Shown piece after piece: positions 14,494-21,923 of a stretch of DNA of 51,109 nt. A program made the position numbers and the translations under genes. Under the pieces are notes generated by a model that did not search any database, was not told the DNA's origin, and was given only the letters and a program-made list of their open reading frames with translations. The DNA is taken from positions 1-51,109 of the forward strand of contig JAPKFY010000008.1 of the NCBI GenBank assembly GCA_026646335.1, given 5' to 3'. This stretch comes from Aequorivita sp. GTDB lineage: Bacteria; Bacteroidota; Bacteroidia; Flavobacteriales; Flavobacteriaceae. Each line of letters starts with the position of its first letter. The stretch's first letter is position 1.

Positions 14494-16242
14494 ATGAAAA
14501 ACAACTACACAAAATACCTCTTGGTATTGTTGATGGCATTGCAGACTACTTTCGCCATTTCACAGGAAAAGCCAAACCTTCCGCACAACTTAACCGAGAC
14601 AGAAAAAGCACTGGTTTCGGATTTTCAGTTTACGAGTCCGCGACTTTCGGCACCCCCTTCAGGTCCCGTTCGCGCTGCGGCAGAGTGGGAGGAGGTAGAA
14701 TATCTTTTGGTTACTTGGAATCCGTCTTATCCAAATATTCTTCGGCAAATAGTACAGGCTGGGGTGCAGGAATGTAAAGTGATTATTACAACCCAAAACC
14801 AAGCTTCGGTTTCCAATTATTTAACAACAAATGGTGTGGATATAACCAATGTTACTTTTTTAAACGTGCCGTGGGACAGTATCTGGATCCGCGATTATGC
14901 CGGAAACACCATCTATTCAGACGATGTGGGCGACCTTGCACTGACCGATTGGATCTACAACCGTCCGCGGCCAAATGATGACGTGATGCCAATTGCACAT
15001 GCTGCACAAGCGGGAATTCCGCTTTACACAACCAACTCTGGAACTAACGATTTGGTAAACACTGGCGGAAATTATATGAGCGATGGCATGGGCAATGCTT
15101 TTGCCTCAAAATTGATATTAAATGAAAACGCTGCTGGAAATCCGTATGGTGTTAGCGTAAAGACCGAGGCCCAAATAGATGGAATTATGCAGGAATATAT
15201 GGGCATCAACCGGTTTGTGAAAATGAATACGCTTCCGTATGATCAAATCCATCATATTGATATGCATATGAAACTGCTTGACGAAGAAACAATACTTGTA
15301 AGCAAATATCCGCCAGGAATAGCCGATGGTCCACAGATTGAAGCGAATATTCAGTATGTTTTGGATAATTTTGAATCGCCATTTGGCACGCCTTACAATA
15401 TTGAATGGATCGATGCGCCGCCAAGTACAAATGGAAACTACCCAAATACGGGCGGCCCATACAATACTTACAGCAACGCAGTTTTCGTAAATAAAACTAT
15501 TATGGTGCCAACGTATCGTCCTTCAGTTGATGCGCCTGCATTGGCACAATATCAAGAAATGTTGCCAGGTTATAATATTGTGGGCATAGATGTGGATAAC
15601 CCCGGTGAAAACTTGATTATTTCCAAGGGAGCCATTCACTGTATAACGCACACTATTGGTGTTGCAGACCCACTTTGGATTGTTCACCAACCAATTGATG
15701 AAGCCAATGCAGGAAGCACCGTTACTATTGAAGCAATGATTAAACATATTTCAGGGGTGGCGCAGGCAAAGGTTTTTTGGCGCGAGGAAGGCGCGACTAC
15801 TTATAATGAAATCGAAATGGCTCCATCAAACGGCGATAATTGGGCTGTAGATTTTACCATTCCAAATTCGCCCGTGAATATTGAATATTATATTTGGGCG
15901 AGAGCGATTTCGGGGAAGGAATTAAATCGCCCTATCGTGGCACCGGAAGGATATTGGACCATTCAAGTGGAGACTCTTTCTATAGATGAGTGGGCGCAGA
16001 ACCATATTTCAGCAGCCTATCCAAATCCAACAACAGGAAAAGTTTCGTTTAATATGAATGCCATTCAAGGTCCTGTGAAGGTAGAAATCCACAACCTTTT
16101 GGGTCAAAAATTATACGAAGCCAATGTTGAAAACGGGAATGGGAAAATAACATTGGACCTTAATCAAAACTGGCAGGGAACGTTGTTGGTTACTTTTGAA
16201 GGTGACTTTGGAAAGATTCACAAAAAAGTAATTAAGCTATAA
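14494..16242 (+). CDS. Secreted peptidylarginine-deiminase-like enzyme with a T9SS sorting domain
   Basis: The 582-residue protein has a signal peptide (about 1-24), a PAD-type deiminase domain (about 55-390), an Ig-like domain (about 395-490) and a T9SS C-terminal domain (about 505-582, starting SAAYPNPTTGKVSF and ending KVIKL). Candidate catalytic residues are D134 (WIRDY), H254 and D256 (HHIDMH), N328 and C383 (GAIHCITH). Arg157 and Arg159 in YNRPRPND lie 23 and 25 residues after D134, close to the spacing of the two arginines that read the substrate C-terminus in Porphyromonas PPAD. Citrullination of secreted or surface peptides is therefore more likely than agmatine hydrolysis, though agmatine deiminase is the alternative label. 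Confidence 0.85.
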   Translation: MKNNYTKYLLVLLMALQTTFAISQEKPNLPHNLTETEKALVSDFQFTSPRLSAPPSGPVRAAAEWEEVEYLLVTWNPSYPNILRQIVQAGVQECKVIITTQNQASVSNYLTTNGVDITNVTFLNVPWDSIWIRDYAGNTIYSDDVGDLALTDWIYNRPRPNDDVMPIAHAAQAGIPLYTTNSGTNDLVNTGGNYMSDGMGNAFASKLILNENAAGNPYGVSVKTEAQIDGIMQEYMGINRFVKMNTLPYDQIHHIDMHMKLLDEETILVSKYPPGIADGPQIEANIQYVLDNFESPFGTPYNIEWIDAPPSTNGNYPNTGGPYNTYSNAVFVNKTIMVPTYRPSVDAPALAQYQEMLPGYNIVGIDVDNPGENLIISKGAIHCITHTIGVADPLWIVHQPIDEANAGSTVTIEAMIKHISGVAQAKVFWREEGATTYNEIEMAPSNGDNWAVDFTIPNSPVNIEYYIWARAISGKELNRPIVAPEGYWTIQVETLSIDEWAQNHISAAYPNPTTGKVSFNMNAIQGPVKVEIHNLLGQKLYEANVENGNGKITLDLNQNWQGTLLVTFEGDFGKIHKKVIKL

Positions 16243-16267
16243 GTTAAAATTTGAAATATTTTTATTG

Positions 16268-16300
16268 AAAGCCACAATAATATGTGGCTTTTATTGTTTC
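16268..16300 (+). terminator. Intrinsic terminator after the deiminase gene
   Basis: The stem AAAGCCACA/TGTGGCTTT (9 bp) with a six-base loop is followed by a T-rich stretch. Confidence 0.85.
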
Positions 16301-16375
16301 TTTGAACAACAAACCTCACAAACACTGCAATCCCAATATTACTGCAAGCGTTTGTAAAAAATCTTAATATTCCCA

Positions 16376-16723
16376 ATGATTACAAAGCGTAACCTACTTG
16401 TCTTATTTTTATTTGCCAGTATTTCCACCTTTTCTTTTTCGCAATCAAGCGTGAATAAAATAGATGTAAATAAAGACATTGACGTGGTTCGAGTTTACGA
16501 ACAAGTAGTAAAGGAAGGTTACGGCACCCCTTTCATTTATAAAAAATTAGCGACCGCGTATTATTTCAAAAGTGAATACGAAAAGGCATTGACATGGTTC
16601 CAAAAGTTATTTTCTGTAGAGAAAAACACTGATCCTGAACTTGCCCATCAATACTATCAAACTTTAAAGGCGGTTGCGGTTACTAATTCAACAAATTCTG
16701 AGAAAAAGTCTATCTTGAGATAA
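16376..16723 (+). CDS. Short secreted TPR-like protein resembling the N-terminus of PorE-type proteins
   Basis: The 115-residue protein has a signal peptide (about 1-22, FSFSQ) and then about two helix pairs in TPR style (VRVYEQVVKEGYGTPFIYKK, then LATAYYFKSEYEKALTWFQKLF). This segment looks like the first TPR region of the long OmpA-family lipoproteins of flavobacteria (PorE-like), but it ends without any WD40-like or OmpA domain. It could be a free-standing adaptor or a truncated relic. Its stop abuts the tag stop codon, with no intervening base. Confidence 0.55.
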   Translation: MITKRNLLVLFLFASISTFSFSQSSVNKIDVNKDIDVVRVYEQVVKEGYGTPFIYKKLATAYYFKSEYEKALTWFQKLFSVEKNTDPELAHQYYQTLKAVAVTNSTNSEKKSILR

Positions 16724-17293
16724 TCACACCTGGTGAAAGCGGAAGCAATCTTCAATATGATCGTTCACCATTCCTGTGGCTTGCATATGCGCATAAACCA
16801 CTGTACTGCCCACAAATTTAAAACCTCGTTTTTTTAGATCTTTGCTTAAAGCGTCACTTTCTGCGGTTGTTGCAGGCGCATCTTTATGCGTTTTCCAAAT
16901 ATTTTTGATGGGCTTATGGTTTACAAATCCCCAGATATAGTTGCTGAAACTGCCAAATTCTTTCTGAACCTCCATAAAGAGCTTTGCGTTGGTAACTGCG
17001 GAATGAACCTTCAGTTTATTGCGAATAATACCTTCATTTTGAAGTAGCGAATCAATTTTAGATTGGTCGTATTTGGCTATTTTTTTATAGTCAAAATCAT
17101 CAAAAGCTTTTCTAAAATTTTCGCGTTTCCGAAGAATGGTAATCCAGCTCAATCCAGCCTGAAAGGTTTCCAAAAGTAAAAATTCAAACATCGTTTTATC
17201 GTCCTTCACGGGAGCACCCCATTCCTCATCGTGATATTTCACGTAAAGCGGATCGGTGCCACACCATCCACAGCGTATTTTTTTTGAGTCCAT
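16724..17293 (-). CDS. tag: DNA-3-methyladenine glycosylase I
   Basis: The 189-residue enzyme excises 3-methyladenine from alkylated DNA. The N-terminal motif RCGWCGTDPLYVKYHDEEWG and the C-terminal NDHIEDCFRF supply the Cys/His zinc-snap ligands (C8, H21, and the His and Cys near 178-182). GLSWITILRKRENFRKAFDDFD matches the substrate-pocket region. The 43-base gap to the upstream gene consists of six heptamer repeat units. The end abuts the convergent TPR-like gene without a gap. Confidence 0.95.
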   Translation of the reverse strand: MDSKKIRCGWCGTDPLYVKYHDEEWGAPVKDDKTMFEFLLLETFQAGLSWITILRKRENFRKAFDDFDYKKIAKYDQSKIDSLLQNEGIIRNKLKVHSAVTNAKLFMEVQKEFGSFSNYIWGFVNHKPIKNIWKTHKDAPATTAESDALSKDLKKRGFKFVGSTVVYAHMQATGMVNDHIEDCFRFHQV

Positions 17294-17335
17294 AATTATA
17301 TTTTCTGATTACTGAACACTGCGAACTGAATACTG
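17294..17335 (-). repeat. Heptamer repeat array filling the leader of tag
   Basis: The 43-base gap between the TonB-like stop and the tag start divides into six 7-mers plus one base. Five of them end in CTG on the plus strand (for example ATTACTG and AACACTG; CAGTNNT on the coding strand). No other element is visible here. Confidence 0.8.
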
Positions 17336-17336
17336 G

Positions 17337-18059
17337 TTATTGTTGCCCAGGAAAATTAAATGTAATGGTCCCAAGTTGTTGTGTCTTAGAAGCATCGGTG
17401 TTGAAGCGTGCTTGTCTGGAATAATCCAAAGCAGCATCAATCAAACATTCGTTGGATGTGGTGGAAGCGGTTTTGTTGTATGAATTTTTCACAACCTTTC
17501 CCAAATTATTGACCTCCACGTTTATAACCACTTTTCCAGACCCATAACACGTATAGACTGGATTTGGCAGATTGATATCTTTTCGGTTTACCAATTGATA
17601 GCTTATAGTTGTGTTTCTATTGCCACTTTTAACAACTGCTTCAGCGTCTTTCCCACTTTTGCTATTGGATAATTTTTTCTTTTTCTCCTTTTCGGGTTTT
17701 GTTATGGTTGTTGTTCCAGTGCCGTTATCGCTTTTGGAATTCTCCATGGCATCGATCATTTCCTGGAGTTTACCCTCGGTGGTCTCTGTAATTTCCTGAT
17801 TTTCGTTTTCAATGGAAGAGATAAATTTTTCGGCTTCGTTATAAGCTCGATTGGTTTCAACCTTTACTTTTTCAGGCGTAAGCTCTGCAATAGCAAGATC
17901 ATCGGGAAGCAATTCTTCTGGTGCCATCACAACATCATAAGTCTCTTCGTTGCTTTCCACTTGCTCACTAGAAAGTTTCACGCTGTATAGGAAAAGCACT
18001 AGACAGCCCGTAAGCAGGGAAGTTATGAGGAAAGCTCTGTATGAATAATTGAAATTCAT
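17337..18059 (-). CDS. TonB-like (C-terminal) inner-membrane protein
   Basis: Started at MNFNYSYRAF (240 residues), the protein has one N-terminal transmembrane helix (about 9-29), a long acidic and Lys/Glu-rich periplasmic linker, and a C-terminal domain (about 160-240, GSGKVVINVEVNNLGKVV and so on) with the strand pattern of TonB C-terminal domains. Three Cys residues lie in that domain region. It may energise an outer-membrane receptor or act structurally in the envelope; no ExbB/ExbD genes are adjacent. A start at 18086 is possible but adds residues before a good membrane-protein start. Confidence 0.7.
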   Translation of the reverse strand: MNFNYSYRAFLITSLLTGCLVLFLYSVKLSSEQVESNEETYDVVMAPEELLPDDLAIAELTPEKVKVETNRAYNEAEKFISSIENENQEITETTEGKLQEMIDAMENSKSDNGTGTTTITKPEKEKKKKLSNSKSGKDAEAVVKSGNRNTTISYQLVNRKDINLPNPVYTCYGSGKVVINVEVNNLGKVVKNSYNKTASTTSNECLIDAALDYSRQARFNTDASKTQQLGTITFNFPGQQ

Positions 18060-18130
18060 TATTGCAAGTACCGAAATTTTGTGCAAAATTCCGCAAAACT
18101 GCTGACAATTAAGATAGTATTAGTGATATT

Positions 18131-18820
18131 TTAACTTGGCAGTGAAGCTTCAAACGCTTCAATTCCCACCGCATTTTCCACAGAATATTCACCGATTCTG
18201 GTTCTTCGCAAAGCGGAAAGATGCGCACCATTGCTTAAGGCCTTTCCAAAATCATTCGCCAAAGAGCGAATGTATGTGCCTTTGCTACAAACCACTCTAA
18301 AATGTACGTTTGGCAGTTCGATTTTAGTTATTTCAAATTCTGAAATAGTAACGGTTCTGAAAGGAATTTCCACTTCTTCGCCGCTTCGAGCGAATTCATA
18401 CAAGCGTTTTCCATCTTTTTTCAATGCCGAAAATACTGGCGGTTGCTGCTGTATTTCGCCTAAAAATTGTTTTGTGGCTTCCTTTATTTTTTCTGACGTA
18501 ATCTCTGAAGTATCAAAAGTGCAATCAATTTCAGTTTCCAAATCATAACTGGGCGTGGTTGCTCCCAAAGTAAAAGTACCGGTGTATTCCTTTTCTTGCG
18601 CTTGAAAAGTGTCTATTTTTTTGGTGAATTTTCCGCTGCAAATAATCAAAAGCCCGGTAGCTAAAGGATCAAGCGTTCCCGCATGGCCTACTTTTATTTT
18701 TTTTATCCCAAAGGATTTCCGAATCAACCAACGAACTTTGTTCACAGCTTGGAATGAGGTCCATTCCAACGGTTTGTCTATCAAAATTACTTGGCCTTCT
18801 TTGTAATCTTCCGCAGTCAT
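18131..18820 (-). CDS. truB: tRNA pseudouridine(55) synthase
   Basis: The 229-residue enzyme makes pseudouridine 55 in the T-loop of tRNA. The catalytic Asp is in GHAGTLDPLATGLL near residue 50, preceded by DKPLEWTSFQAVNKVRW; KEYTGTFTLGATTPSYD and SKGTYIRSLANDFG are further family motifs. The start overlaps the end of uppP by one base (TAATG), indicating translational coupling. The order ftsX, DUF3098, uppP, truB is a conserved Bacteroidota group. Confidence 0.96.
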   Translation of the reverse strand: MTAEDYKEGQVILIDKPLEWTSFQAVNKVRWLIRKSFGIKKIKVGHAGTLDPLATGLLIICSGKFTKKIDTFQAQEKEYTGTFTLGATTPSYDLETEIDCTFDTSEITSEKIKEATKQFLGEIQQQPPVFSALKKDGKRLYEFARSGEEVEIPFRTVTISEFEITKIELPNVHFRVVCSKGTYIRSLANDFGKALSNGAHLSALRRTRIGEYSVENAVGIEAFEASLPS

Positions 18821-19605
18821 TAAATTACAGTAAGTTCTTGAATAAAAAAGTGAATCAATAAAACTGCAATTCCAGCAATAATTCTATAGTAACCGAAGAT
18901 TTTAAAACCGTTTTTACTCAAATAGGAAATGAAGAATTTTATGGCGATTAACGCCACAATAAAACCAACTGCGTTTCCAATTATAAGTAGATTCACTTGT
19001 TCCGAAGAAAGCTGAAAACCTGCTTCGTAATAATCGTAACTCTTTTTCACAGTAGCTCCCAGCATCGTTGGAATAGCCAAAAAGAATGAAAATTCCGCAG
19101 CCACGGTTCGCGAAAGTTTTTGGCTCATACCTCCCACAATACTCGCACCGCTTCGAGATACTCCCGGAATCATTGCCAAACATTGAAAGAAACCAATTTT
19201 TAAAGCTGTTAAGTAAGATATTTCAGTCTGCTCACCATCGCCAAACCAATCGTCTACTTTCAAAAGAATAAATCCGCCAATTATTAACGAAACAGCAACC
19301 GTGATTGGATTTTCCAAAAGGCTGTCTATAAAATCGCTTAAAAGCAATCCTAAAAATACTGCAGGAAGAAAAGCTACAAAAAGTTTGTAGTAAAAATCCA
19401 TGCTCTGGAAGAAGCGCTTGAAGTACAAGACCACAACACTCATAATGGTTCCGAGTTGGATAACAATTGTAAAAAGTTTGGTAAAATCATCACCAGCAAT
19501 ACCAAAAAAGGAAGAAGCAATAATCATATGTCCCGTTGAAGAAACGGGTAAAAATTCAGTTAAACCTTCAATAATAGCAAGGACAATGGCTTGTAATATA
19601 TCCAC
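18820..19605 (-). CDS. uppP: Undecaprenyl-diphosphate phosphatase
   Basis: The 261-residue multi-spanning membrane protein removes a phosphate from undecaprenyl diphosphate to recycle the lipid carrier of cell-wall synthesis. The two active-site motifs are visible: [15 protein letters not shown] near residue 14 and [13 protein letters not shown] near 145. It shares one base with both neighbours (DUF3098 and truB), so the three genes are translationally coupled. Confidence 0.96.
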   Translation of the reverse strand: MDILQAIVLAIIEGLTEFLPVSSTGHMIIASSFFGIAGDDFTKLFTIVIQLGTIMSVVVLYFKRFFQSMDFYYKLFVAFLPAVFLGLLLSDFIDSLLENPITVAVSLIIGGFILLKVDDWFGDGEQTEISYLTALKIGFFQCLAMIPGVSRSGASIVGGMSQKLSRTVAAEFSFFLAIPTMLGATVKKSYDYYEAGFQLSSEQVNLLIIGNAVGFIVALIAIKFFISYLSKNGFKIFGYYRIIAGIAVLLIHFFIQELTVI

Positions 19606-19868
19606 TAATTTTCTTTTTTGCTATCGGGTTTCAATAAAATGGCATACACTTCAATCGCAAACCCCAAAAGCACCAATGCTGGAGCTAAACGGATGCGGCG
19701 CCAATTGTAAATCTCAGGATTGAAAACGTTGGGGTCGTCACTCCCTCCACCCGTCATCAATATAAAGCCCAAAACAATAAACGCCGCACCAATAAGCATG
19801 AATTTGTAATTTTTTCTCTCAAAAACAAATTCGGGTTTAAAATCTTCTTTTCGTTTCTTCTCTCCCAT
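19605..19868 (-). CDS. DUF3098 small membrane protein
   Basis: The 87-residue protein has two transmembrane helices (about 24-43 and 59-79) separated by a short loop that holds [12 protein letters not shown], the family signature. The role is unknown; its invariant place between ftsX and uppP suggests an envelope or division function. The 5' leader contains a heptamer repeat beginning 10 bases upstream of the start. Confidence 0.85.
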   Translation of the reverse strand: MGEKKRKEDFKPEFVFERKNYKFMLIGAAFIVLGFILMTGGGSDDPNVFNPEIYNWRRIRLAPALVLLGFAIEVYAILLKPDSKKEN

Positions 19869-19877
19869 TATTTAAAA

Positions 19878-19912
19878 GTTTCAGGTTTCAAGTTTAAAGT
19901 TTCAAGTTGTGA
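19878..19912 (-). repeat. Heptamer repeat GTTTCAA upstream of the DUF3098 gene
   Basis: Five consecutive 7-mers start GTT (GTTTCAG, GTTTCAA, GTTTAAA, GTTTCAA, GTTGTGA on the plus strand). They lie in the 87-base gap between ftsX and the DUF3098 gene; the rest of that gap shows no clear element. Confidence 0.8.
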
Positions 19913-19955
19913 TTTTTAATTTTAAGAGTCAGGCTATTCCCTTTGATTAGGGGCA

Positions 19956-20834
19956 CTAATAATATAAATCGTCAGTGCGCAAATTTAAAAACCGTTGTGT
20001 AGCAATAAAAGTACTAATCCAGGTTATAAAAACACCCATTAAAAATATGAATACAAACAGCACAGCCAGCAGCATTGGATCACCCAATAATTGCAACTGA
20101 GGGAAACTTTGGTTGAGGTAATAAAGCACCACGCCCATCCCGATCATTGCTACAATTGCGCCAACAATTCCCAACCGAACACTTTTCCAAACAAATGGCT
20201 GACGGATAAATTTTTTGGTCGCACCCACCATTTGCATCGTTTTAATAGTAAATCGCTTTGAATATATGGAAAGTCGAATGCTGCTGTTTATGAGCAATAC
20301 AGCGATAAATGTAAAAATTCCGCTGATTACCAAAACCCAAAAACTAATGCGTTTCACGTTTTCGGTAAGTTGTGCAATCAAAGGTTTGTCATAAATTACA
20401 TCATCCACAAACCCCTTGCTTTTTAGCTCGTTGGTTATTTCCTCCATTTTTTGTGGCGTAACATAATCTGCCAAAATGTAAACGTCAATACTATTCTGAA
20501 GCGGGTTTTCACCCAAATATTCTATAAAATTCTCGCCCAAAGTTTCTTGATGTTCCTTTGCTGCTTCTTCTTTTGAAACAAAAGTTGCAGACTTTGTGTA
20601 TTCGGCCAAAGCCAAACTTTGCTTGAGCTGGGTGATTTCAACCTCTTTCGCATTGTCCTTTAGAAAAACGGTAATTGCTATTTGTTCCTTGAAATAATCA
20701 GCTACTTTTTTTGAATTCAAGACCAACAATCCCAACAATCCCAACATAAAAAGCACCAGTGAAATACTGATAACCACTGAAAAATAGGAAGAAATCAACC
20801 TGCGTTTTTGATATTTTTCAAAAGAAGAACCCAT
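19956..20834 (-). CDS. ftsX: Cell-division permease-like protein FtsX
   Basis: The 292-residue protein has one N-terminal transmembrane helix (about 19-38), a periplasmic domain (about 45-165, ITVFLKDNAKEVEI and onward) and three C-terminal helices. This is the FtsX topology. With FtsE it couples ATP hydrolysis to activation of cell-wall hydrolases at the septum. ftsE is not in the window. The gene heads the ftsX-DUF3098-uppP-truB operon, linking division to wall lipid recycling. Confidence 0.93.
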   Translation of the reverse strand: MGSSFEKYQKRRLISSYFSVVISISLVLFMLGLLGLLVLNSKKVADYFKEQIAITVFLKDNAKEVEITQLKQSLALAEYTKSATFVSKEEAAKEHQETLGENFIEYLGENPLQNSIDVYILADYVTPQKMEEITNELKSKGFVDDVIYDKPLIAQLTENVKRISFWVLVISGIFTFIAVLLINSSIRLSIYSKRFTIKTMQMVGATKKFIRQPFVWKSVRLGIVGAIVAMIGMGVVLYYLNQSFPQLQLLGDPMLLAVLFVFIFLMGVFITWISTFIATQRFLNLRTDDLYY

Positions 20835-20924
20835 AGGAATTGGAGAATTTTGCGGTAAAAATACAAGTAATTTTACATCTTGTGTTAAACAACGCCGAAA
20901 GTTTCCATTTTGTTATAATAAGAT

Positions 20925-20932
20925 TAAATTTG
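20925..20932 (+). promoter_or_regulatory. Putative -7 element (TAAATTTG) for the UbiA gene
   Basis: An exact TAnnTTTG ends 16 bases before the TTG start at 20949. A loose -33 (GTTT, 20901-20904) is 20 bases upstream. Confidence 0.5.
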
Positions 20933-20948
20933 AAGCGCCTTAAACTTA

Positions 20949-21827
20949 TTGATTATCAGACAAAACCTGCTAAAATCCCTAAAAATTTCCCGACCGGGAC
21001 TTTGGTTTCCAACAATTTGGATTTATTTGGTCCCTTTTGACCTAACTTCAAATTTCTGGGAACAGCCACTTTTTTGGGTAGGCCTCTTCTTTGTCACTTT
21101 TCCTTTGAATTTTATGGTTTATGGCTTGAACGATTTTGCCGATGGGAAGGCAGATTCGCTAAACCCGCGAAAGGGTAACTATCTGTTTGGTGCCCGATTG
21201 AGTAAAAAAGAATTGGCTAAGGTGCCACGGCACATATTTGTAGTAATGGTTCCTTTTTTGGCGTATTTTTCATACGTTGGCGGCAGCGAGCTCTTTATTT
21301 TATTGTTGTTTATGATAGTTATAAATATCATTTATAATTACAAACCTTTCCGACTCAAGGAACGTCCACCTTTTGACATATTAATCCAAGTAGGCTATGT
21401 TTTTACGGCCCTTTTCTGTATTCAGTTGAACGATTTGGAAATGATTCCGTGGCAAACATTTCTTTATCTTTCACTTTTTGCATTTCAAGCACACATTGCT
21501 GGGGAAATTATGGATATTGAACCAGATAAATTGGCTGGAAAGAGAACAACGGCAACTATAATAGGAAGAAAAAAAGCAAAATTCTTAATGCTTTTCCTCC
21601 TTTTATTCGAAGCGTATATCTTAAAATTTTGGTTTGATGATTGGGTACTGTCAGGCTTTTTGGTTGCTTTTTCATTTTGGCTTATCTTGGATATTTTCGT
21701 TTTTTTCAAGGACAAACCATATACACTCAAACAAATGAAACTATTTGGAATCGCTATGAACATTACAGCAATTCTTTCTATGGCCTGGGTGCTTTATTCC
21801 GGAAATTTACTACATCCAAATTTTTAA
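20949..21827 (+). CDS. UbiA family prenyltransferase (TTG start)
   Basis: The 292-residue integral membrane protein has about nine helices. The first prenyl-diphosphate site NDFADGKAD is at 61-69 and the second aspartate-rich site EIMDIEPDKLAGKR is near 190. The substrate is not clear; quinone, carotenoid or archaeol-like acceptors are all possible. No in-frame ATG exists before the first conserved segment (SRPGLWFPTIWIYLVPF, residues 14-30): the frame opens with a stop at 20931 and the only usual start codon is TTG 20949. A promoter box 16 bases upstream supports this start. Confidence 0.82.
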   Translation: MIIRQNLLKSLKISRPGLWFPTIWIYLVPFDLTSNFWEQPLFWVGLFFVTFPLNFMVYGLNDFADGKADSLNPRKGNYLFGARLSKKELAKVPRHIFVVMVPFLAYFSYVGGSELFILLLFMIVINIIYNYKPFRLKERPPFDILIQVGYVFTALFCIQLNDLEMIPWQTFLYLSLFAFQAHIAGEIMDIEPDKLAGKRTTATIIGRKKAKFLMLFLLLFEAYILKFWFDDWVLSGFLVAFSFWLILDIFVFFKDKPYTLKQMKLFGIAMNITAILSMAWVLYSGNLLHPNF

Positions 21828-21860
21828 ATTATTAGGGTTTTTACTTCTTCTAATAAACCT

Positions 21861-21868
21861 TAAATTTG
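21861..21868 (+). promoter_or_regulatory. Putative -7 element (TAAATTTG) for leuS
   Basis: An exact TAnnTTTG lies 55 bases before the leuS start, between the UbiA gene and leuS. Confidence 0.5.
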
Positions 21869-21923
21869 TCCGCAAACTCCGAAGCCTTGGCAAAGGAACG
21901 TCCTTTTTCAGAAAAAATTTATA

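Noticed and set aside
14415-14777. 120-codon plus-strand frame between aat and the deiminase gene
   Set aside because: It runs out of frame into the signal peptide and N-terminus of the deiminase, which has a clear start, signal peptide and domains.
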